From JAUJNH01 sp038253125 (GTDB lineage: Bacteria; Actinomycetota; Acidimicrobiia; Acidimicrobiales; JAUJNH01), in the NCBI GenBank assembly GCA_038253125.1, contig JBBSHM010000034.1, forward strand, positions 1 through 26,391: DNA of 26,391 nt, written 5' to 3'. A model generated the notes under the pieces. It saw only the letters and a list, made by a program, of their open reading frames with translations. It did no database searches and was not told the DNA's origin. The position numbers and the translations under genes were made by a program. Below, one piece after another: positions 22,303 through 26,391 of the stretch (position 1 is its first letter; every line of letters starts with the position of its first letter).

Positions 22303-22998
22303 GTGTCGTCGAAGGCCGAGCCGCTGCCTCTGGCCCTTGAGACCCGGGAGCTGTCGAAGGCGTACGGCGAGCTGGTGGCCCTGGCGCCCCTCAACCTGTC
22401 GGTGAAGCCGGCCGAGCGGATCGTGCTGGTGGGCACCAACGGCTCGGGCAAGACGACGCTGCTGCGCATGCTGGCCGGGCTGCTCGAGCCGAGCGCCGGC
22501 GAGGCCGAGGTCGCCGGAGATCCGGCCGGGTCGATCGACGCTCGAGCCGCCCTCTCGTACCTCCCCGATGACCCGGTGCTCTACGACGACCTGTCGCTGG
22601 CCGAGCACGTCGAGTTCGTGGCCCGCCTCCACGACACCGACGGCTGGCAGGACCGCTCGGCCTACCTCATCGACCGGCTGGGCCTGAGCAACCGCCTCGA
22701 CGACCTCCCCGCCCGCTTCTCCCGCGGCCTGCGCCAGAAGACCTCACTCGTCCTCGGCCTGGTGCGCCCCTTCGAGGTGCTGGTGGTCGACGAGCCCTTC
22801 ATCGGCCTGGACCAGGCCGGGAAAGCCGCCCTGATGGAGCTGCTGGACGAGGCCGCCGACTCGGGCGCCACCGTGGTCGTCGCCACCCACCAGATGGAGT
22901 ACGTCGACCGCGCCACCCGCTGCCTGGCCCTGCGCGACGGCGAGCTCACCCACGACGGCCAAGCCGACCACGCCACCATCTCCCGTCTACTGACCTGA
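22303..22998 (+). CDS. ABC transporter ATP-binding protein
   Basis: Compact single-domain ATPase of 231 residues with GTG start. Walker A is GTNGSGKT at residues 44-51, the Q-loop region is LSYLPDDPVLYDDLSLAEHV (with Pro/Asp where many have Gln), the signature is FSRGLRQK, Walker B is VLVVDEP, and the switch histidine is in VVATHQMEY. The SRGLRQK type of signature is common in ABC-2 and lipid/antibiotic exporters. The gene lies 11 nt after the large membrane protein gene on the same strand, so the two should form a transporter. It ends 84 bp before the convergent serC end; an inverted repeat at 23010-23053 lies between. Confidence 0.93.
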   Translation: MSSKAEPLPLALETRELSKAYGELVALAPLNLSVKPAERIVLVGTNGSGKTTLLRMLAGLLEPSAGEAEVAGDPAGSIDARAALSYLPDDPVLYDDLSLAEHVEFVARLHDTDGWQDRSAYLIDRLGLSNRLDDLPARFSRGLRQKTSLVLGLVRPFEVLVVDEPFIGLDQAGKAALMELLDEAADSGATVVVATHQMEYVDRATRCLALRDGELTHDGQADHATISRLLT

Positions 22999-23009
22999 CC
23001 CCGGGGGAA

Positions 23010-23053
23010 CTGTCGGGACAAACCCCCCCCTGGGCGACAGCTACTCCCGACAG
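23010..23053. repeat. Inverted repeat between convergent genes, possible bidirectional terminator
   Basis: CTGTCGGGA (23010-23018) and TCCCGACAG (23045-23053) are perfect 9-bp inverted repeats with a 26-nt loop. The loop contains a C run (23023-23030) and a third copy of the arm end, CGACAG (23035-23040), which could pair instead. It sits in the 84-bp gap between the ends of the ABC ATPase (+) and serC (-). No T tract is present, so termination is only inferred. Confidence 0.45.
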
Positions 23054-23082
23054 ATGCCTGAGACGGCGGCAACGTCCTCGGG

Positions 23083-24222
23083 CTACGTCAGGCGGCTGAC
23101 GATGTGGTCGATGCACCTGGTCAGGGCTTCGACGTCGTCGGGGTCGACGGCTGGGAACATGCCGACCCGCAGCTGGTTGCGGCCCAGCTTGCGGTAGCCG
23201 TCGGTGTCGACGATCCCGTTGGCCCGCAGCACGGCGTTGACCTGGTCGGCCGGCACGGCGTCGTCAAGGTCGATGGTGCCGACCACCCGGCTGCGCTCAT
23301 CGAGCTTCTCGACGAAGGGGGTGGCGTAGCTGGCCTTGTCGGCCCAGCCGTACAGGCGCTCGGCGCTGTCGTCGCTGCGGCTGGCCGCCCACTCCAGGCC
23401 GCCGTGGTCGTTCATCCACTCGACCTGCTGCAGGGTCATCCACAAAGTGGCCAGCGCCGGGGTGTTGTAGGTCTGGTCCAGGCGGCTGTTGTCGACGGCG
23501 ATCTGCAGGTTCAGGAAGGCCGGCGCCCAGCGGCTGGCCGAGAGGCGGCCGATGCGTTCGAGGGCGGCCGGTGACAGCAGGGCCAGCCACAGGCCGCCGT
23601 CCGAGGCGAAGCACTTCTGGGGGGCGAAGTAGTAGGCGTCGACGTCGCTCGGGTCGAATCGCAGGCCACCGGCCCCGGAGGTGGCGTCGACCAGGACCAG
23701 GGCACCGTCGTCGGCGCCCTCGGGGCGCTGCGGCGTGACCATGACGCCGGTCGAGGTCTCGTTGTGGGGGTGGCAGTAGGCGTCGATGCCGGCGGCAGGC
23801 GCGAACGACGGCGCCGTGCCGGCCGGTGAGGTGAGGGACTGGGCGTCGAGGAGATGGGGGGCCGAGGCGCAGGCGGCGGCGAACTTCGAGGAGAACTCGC
23901 CGAAGGCCAGGTGCTGGCTGCGGGCCTCGATCAGCGAGAAGGTGGCGGCGTCCCAGAAGGCGGTGGCCCCGCCGTTGCCCAGCACCACCTCGTAGCCGTC
24001 GGGCAGCGAGAACAGCGAGGCCATGCCGGCCCGGATCCGGCCCACGACCTCCTTCACCGGCTTCTGGCGGTGGCTGGTGCCCATCCAGTCGCCGGAGCGC
24101 TCGGCCAGCGAGGCCACCGACTCGGGGCGGACCTTGGACGGGCCGCAGCCGAAGCGGCCGTCGGCCGGCTTGAGGTCATCCGGCAGGACGATGGCGGCGG
24201 GAGATTCAGGGGGGTTGGCCAC
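23083..24222 (-). CDS. serC: Phosphoserine aminotransferase (actinobacterial type)
   Basis: 379-residue PLP enzyme converting 3-phosphohydroxypyruvate and glutamate to phosphoserine, step two of serine synthesis. It is close to the mycobacterial type: DGRFGCGPSKVRPE, GTSHRQKPVKEVVGRIRAGM, LPDGYEVVLGNGGATAFWDAATF, HPHNETSTGV, VLVDATSGAGGL, the PLP lysine in DAYYFAPQKCFASDGGLWLA, QTYNTPALATLW, and the C-terminal NGIVDTDGYRKLGRNQLRVGMFPAVDPDDV. The frame stays open far upstream through the divergent gene; GTG 24222 gives the expected N-terminus (VANPPESPAAIVLPDDLKPADGRFG) and has CATGCT 6 nt upstream. The GTG is 9 bp from the divergent aminotransferase ATG. It clusters with serA. Confidence 0.95.
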   Translation of the reverse strand: MANPPESPAAIVLPDDLKPADGRFGCGPSKVRPESVASLAERSGDWMGTSHRQKPVKEVVGRIRAGMASLFSLPDGYEVVLGNGGATAFWDAATFSLIEARSQHLAFGEFSSKFAAACASAPHLLDAQSLTSPAGTAPSFAPAAGIDAYCHPHNETSTGVMVTPQRPEGADDGALVLVDATSGAGGLRFDPSDVDAYYFAPQKCFASDGGLWLALLSPAALERIGRLSASRWAPAFLNLQIAVDNSRLDQTYNTPALATLWMTLQQVEWMNDHGGLEWAASRSDDSAERLYGWADKASYATPFVEKLDERSRVVGTIDLDDAVPADQVNAVLRANGIVDTDGYRKLGRNQLRVGMFPAVDPDDVEALTRCIDHIVSRLT

Positions 24223-24234
24223 TCTGCCAGCATG
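24220..24234. promoter_or_regulatory. Interlocked start region of divergent serC and aspartate aminotransferase genes
   Basis: Within 15 bp lie two start codons and two -10-like hexamers. On the plus strand CACTCT (24220-24225) is 6 nt before ATG 24232; on the minus strand CATGCT (24234-24229) is 6 nt before GTG 24222. Each hexamer overlaps the start codon of the opposite gene. Both messages would be leaderless and both -35 regions would lie in the opposite coding sequence. Confidence 0.4.
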
Positions 24235-25416
24235 GCAGGCATGGCCCGAATCTCCGCCCGGATCGCCGCCGTGGCCCCCTCGGCCACCCTCGTCATAGAT
24301 GCCAAGGCCAAGGCGATGAAGGCAGCCGGCGAGCCGGTCATCGGGTTCGGGGCCGGCGAGCCCGACTTCCCCACCCCGGCCGCCATCGTCGAGGCCGCCG
24401 CCGCCGCCTGCCATGACCCGAGGAACCACCGCTACACCCCGGTGGCCGGGCTGCCTGAGCTGCGGCAGGCCATCGCCGCCAAGACCGCGCGCGACACCGG
24501 CTACCAGGTCGCCGCCGCCCAGGTGCTCGTCACCAACGGGGCCAAGCAGGCGGTCGAGCAGGCCTTTGCCACCATCATCGACCCGGGCGACGAGGTGATC
24601 CTGCCGGCGCCCTACTGGACCACCTATCCCGAGGCCATCCGTCTGGCCGGCGGCGTGCCGGTCGAGGTGGCCACCACCGAGGCGACGGGTTTCAAGCCCA
24701 CCGTCGATCAGCTCGAGGCGGCCCGTACGCCCCGCACCAAGGCCCTGCTGTTCTGCAGCCCGTCGAACCCGACCGGCGCCGTCTGCTCCGGGGAGGAGGT
24801 CGGCGCCATCGGCCGATGGGCCGACGAGCACGGTCTGTGGGTGATCACCGACGAGATCTACGAGCACCTCACCTACGGGTCGGCGTCGATGCACAGCCTG
24901 CCCGTGGTGGTCCCGTCCATGGCCGAGCGCACCATCGTCGTGAACGGCGTTGCCAAGACCTATGCCATGACGGGCTGGCGGGTCGGGTGGTTGCTGGGCC
25001 CCCCCGACGTCGTGGCAGCCGCAGTGAACCTGCAGAGCCACGCCACCTCGAACGTGTGCAACGTGGCCCAGCGCGCCGCCCTGCAGGCCGTCTCCGGAGA
25101 TCTCGACGCCGTGGCCATGATGCGTGCCGCCTTCGACCGCCGCCGCCAGGTCATCCACCGGATGCTCAACGAGATCGACGGGGTCACCTGCGCCGAGCCG
25201 CAGGGCGCCTTCTACGCCTTCGCCAACCTCACCGGGCTCCTGAGCGACGAGGCCCCGACGACCCTCGAGCTGGCCGCCCAGGTGCTGGAGGAGGCGAAGG
25301 TGGCCTTCGTGCCGGGCGAGGCATTCGCCGCCCCCGGATACGCCCGCTTCTCCTACGCCCTGGGCGACGACGACCTGGTCGAGGGCATCACCCGCCTCCA
25401 GAAGCTCTTCGGCTGA
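24232..25416 (+). CDS. Aspartate aminotransferase, class I/II (subgroup Ib-like)
   Basis: PLP enzyme of 394 residues from ATG 24232 (391 from ATG 24241). It matches aspartate aminotransferases of the Ib type: SARIAAVAPSATLVIDAKAKAMKAAGEPVIGFGAGEPDFPTP, HRYTPVAGLPELRQAIA, TNGAKQAVEQAF, PAPYWTTYPEAI, the PLP-contacting SPSNPTGAV and WVITDEIYEHLTYG, and the Schiff-base lysine (codon 24955-24957) in NGVAKTYAMTGWRVGWL. Cofactor and substrate arginine regions (YARFSYALGDDDLVEG) are kept. ATG 24232 fits the -10-like CACTCT at 6 nt; the second ATG would suit the family N-terminus equally. The likely reaction is oxaloacetate/aspartate interconversion, but aromatic or prephenate substrates are possible in this subgroup, so I give no symbol. 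It is divergent from serC. Confidence 0.93.
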   Translation: MAGMARISARIAAVAPSATLVIDAKAKAMKAAGEPVIGFGAGEPDFPTPAAIVEAAAAACHDPRNHRYTPVAGLPELRQAIAAKTARDTGYQVAAAQVLVTNGAKQAVEQAFATIIDPGDEVILPAPYWTTYPEAIRLAGGVPVEVATTEATGFKPTVDQLEAARTPRTKALLFCSPSNPTGAVCSGEEVGAIGRWADEHGLWVITDEIYEHLTYGSASMHSLPVVVPSMAERTIVVNGVAKTYAMTGWRVGWLLGPPDVVAAAVNLQSHATSNVCNVAQRAALQAVSGDLDAVAMMRAAFDRRRQVIHRMLNEIDGVTCAEPQGAFYAFANLTGLLSDEAPTTLELAAQVLEEAKVAFVPGEAFAAPGYARFSYALGDDDLVEGITRLQKLFG

Positions 25417-25433
25417 ACGCTCTTCAGCTGAAC
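25404..25433. repeat. Tandem 15-bp near-duplication at the aminotransferase stop codon
   Basis: GCTCTTCGGCTGAAC (25404-25418) is followed immediately by GCTCTTCAGCTGAAC (25419-25433), differing at one base. The first copy contains the last codons and TGA of the aminotransferase. The second is non-coding and directly precedes an ATG at 25434, in frame with the DUF5658 gene. Confidence 0.85.
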
Positions 25434-25481
25434 ATGCCGGCCCGGCAGGTGCCGGGCGGGTGGACGGCGAAGCACTGGGCC

Positions 25482-25835
25482 ATGAGCGACACGATGGTGC
25501 TGGAGCAGAGCCGGATCCGCGGGCGGGGCGAGGACGATCTCGTTCGCCTCAGGTTCGTGGCGGTCGTCGGGATCGTCCTCCTGAACGCCGTCGACCTCCT
25601 GCTCACCAGGTACCTGCTGCAGCGCGGCGCCGTCGAGGCCAACCCGCTGATGGTGCTCGTGATCGGCGGCGGCTGGGGCGTGGCCATCAAGCTCGGCATC
25701 CCGATCCTCGCCGGGTTCCGCCACCTGACGGCCCCGCTGATCCGCAGGGCCGTCCTCGCTCTGTGCTGGGTGAACGTGCTGTACGTGGCCGTGGTCGCCT
25801 GGAACGTCCACGTGCTGGTCAGCCGGGTCGGTTGA
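25482..25835 (+). CDS. DUF5658-like small membrane protein
   Basis: 117 residues with about three membrane helices: FVAVVGIVLLNAVDLLLTRYLLQRGAVEANPLMVLVI, GWGVAIKLGIPILAGF and AVLALCWVNVLYVAVVAWNVHVLV. The combination of LNxxDLLLTxxLLxxGxxEANPLM and GWGxAIKLGxPIL is the DUF5658 signature. Function is unknown. ATG 25482 (MSDTMVLEQ) is taken as start; ATG 25434 is in frame, directly after the 15-bp duplication, and would add 16 residues. Neither has a good Shine-Dalgarno, so the start is uncertain. The gene follows the aminotransferase by about 65 bp on the same strand and precedes serA by 58 bp. Confidence 0.75.
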   Translation: MSDTMVLEQSRIRGRGEDDLVRLRFVAVVGIVLLNAVDLLLTRYLLQRGAVEANPLMVLVIGGGWGVAIKLGIPILAGFRHLTAPLIRRAVLALCWVNVLYVAVVAWNVHVLVSRVG

Positions 25836-25879
25836 GCCCTCGAAAGCGTCTGTGTTGGCGGTTCGGCCCGGGCGGCCGT

Positions 25880-25885
25880 CAGACT
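25880..25885 (+). promoter_or_regulatory. Possible -10 element of serA
   Basis: CAGACT ends 8 nt before the serA ATG at 25894. A TTGGCG at 25855-25860 could be a -35 but the spacing is 19 bp. The arrangement would give a near-leaderless serA message. Confidence 0.3.
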
Positions 25886-25893
25886 GGCTCGAC

Positions 25894-26391
25894 ATGGGAC
25901 GTGTGCTTGTAACCGAAGAGCTTGCCGAGTCGGGGCTGGCTGCCATGCGCACCGCCGGCCATGAGGTGGACGTCCGCCTGGGCCTTGCCCCCGAGGAGCT
26001 GTTGGCGGCGGTGCCCGGCGCCAACGCCCTGGTCATCCGCTCGTCCACCAAGGTGACCGAGGATGTCCTCGCCGCCGGAACCGACCTCGTCGTCGTAGGC
26101 CGGGCCGGGATCGGCCTTGACAACGTCGACGTGCCCGCCGCCACCCGCAAGGGCGTCATGGTGGTCAACGCCCCGCAGAGCAACGTGCTGTCTGCCGCCG
26201 AGCACACCATCGCCCTGCTCCTGGCCCAGGCCCGCAACATTCCGCAGGCGCACGCCGCCCTCACCGCCGGTCGCTGGGAGCGCAGCAAGTGGGAGGGCGT
26301 CGAGCTGCACGGCCGCGTCCTCGGCATCATCGGCCTCGGCCGCATAGGCGCCCTCGTCGCCCAGCGGGCGCTGGCCTTCGGCCTCCGCCTC
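25894..26391 (+). CDS. serA: D-3-phosphoglycerate dehydrogenase, N-terminal part (3' truncated by window end)
   Basis: The open frame runs from ATG 25894 to the last base, 166 codons without a stop. It encodes the N-terminal part of SerA, which oxidises 3-phosphoglycerate to 3-phosphohydroxypyruvate, the first step of serine synthesis. The visible sequence is diagnostic: GRVLVTEELAESGLAAMRTAG, ALVIRSSTKVTEDVL, the substrate-binding VVVGRAGIGLDNVDVPAATRKGV, VVNAPQSNVLSAAEHTIALLLAQARNIPQA, and WERSKWEGVELHGRVLGIIGLGRIG, which contains the NAD-binding GxGxxG. The rest, including any intervening and ACT domains, lies outside the window. It is near serC, which acts on its product. Confidence 0.95.
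   Translation, partial: MGRVLVTEELAESGLAAMRTAGHEVDVRLGLAPEELLAAVPGANALVIRSSTKVTEDVLAAGTDLVVVGRAGIGLDNVDVPAATRKGVMVVNAPQSNVLSAAEHTIALLLAQARNIPQAHAALTAGRWERSKWEGVELHGRVLGIIGLGRIGALVAQRALAFGLRL

Noticed and set aside
25353..26345. 330-codon minus-strand frame opposite the DUF5658 gene and serA
   Set aside because: Arg/Ser/Pro-rich shadow that crosses two well-supported plus-strand genes.
1..26391. CRISPR arrays, tRNA or rRNA genes, insertion sequences, phage or restriction genes
   Set aside because: No spaced direct repeats, tRNA-like cloverleaf sequence, transposase or integrase motifs were seen in any frame.

Overview
This is a GC-rich (roughly 70 percent or more), gene-dense chromosomal segment of an actinobacterium. 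A deep-branching lineage such as Acidimicrobiia would fit, but that is inference. Supporting signs are the actinobacterial-type SerC, an ERCC4-nuclease protein with an Lsr2-like tail, DUF4333 and DUF5658 proteins, many GTG starts, start/stop overlaps of 4 nt, and -10-like hexamers sitting directly in front of start codons (likely leaderless mRNAs). I see no tRNA, rRNA, CRISPR array, insertion sequence or phage gene.

Layout. 1-2145 (+): the 3' half of gatA and complete gatB, two subunits of the tRNA-dependent amidotransferase. 2158-6250 (-): a tightly coupled five-gene operon with two ABC ATPase/permease pairs and a lipoprotein with two DUF4333-like units. 6334-7386 (-): ERCC4-type nuclease with an Lsr2-like C-terminus, divergent from ilvD. 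7443-10252 (+): ilvD overlapping a methyltransferase that carries two DUF4214-like repeats. 10323-13909: small or poorly known genes (DUF5655 zinc-finger protein, membrane-anchored beta-propeller protein, four-helix membrane protein) and an M20 metallopeptidase. 13945-17432 (+): the ilvBNC operon preceded by a transcription attenuator, consisting of a 15-codon leader peptide with a Leu-Leu-Val-Val-Ile run and an intrinsic terminator. 17498-20512 (-): a DUF4015 glycosidase-like protein and a D-Ala-D-Ala carboxypeptidase, both envelope proteins. 20531-22998 (+): a third ABC system. 23083-26391: serC (-) divergent from an aspartate aminotransferase (+), a DUF5658 membrane protein, and the 5' part of serA.

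How it works together. IlvB/IlvN, IlvC and IlvD provide the first three shared steps of valine and isoleucine synthesis, and the ilvBNC leader would tie transcription to charged Leu/Val/Ile tRNA. SerA and SerC are the first two steps of serine synthesis, with an aspartate aminotransferase between them. The ABC operons and the two envelope enzymes form a separate surface-related theme.

Most notable: the ilvB attenuator, the interlocked serC/aspC start region (9 bp between start codons), the ERCC4-Lsr2-like architecture, and the consistent leaderless-promoter pattern. I found no clearly new multi-gene defence or mobile system; the window is mostly core metabolism with some uncharacterised accessory genes.
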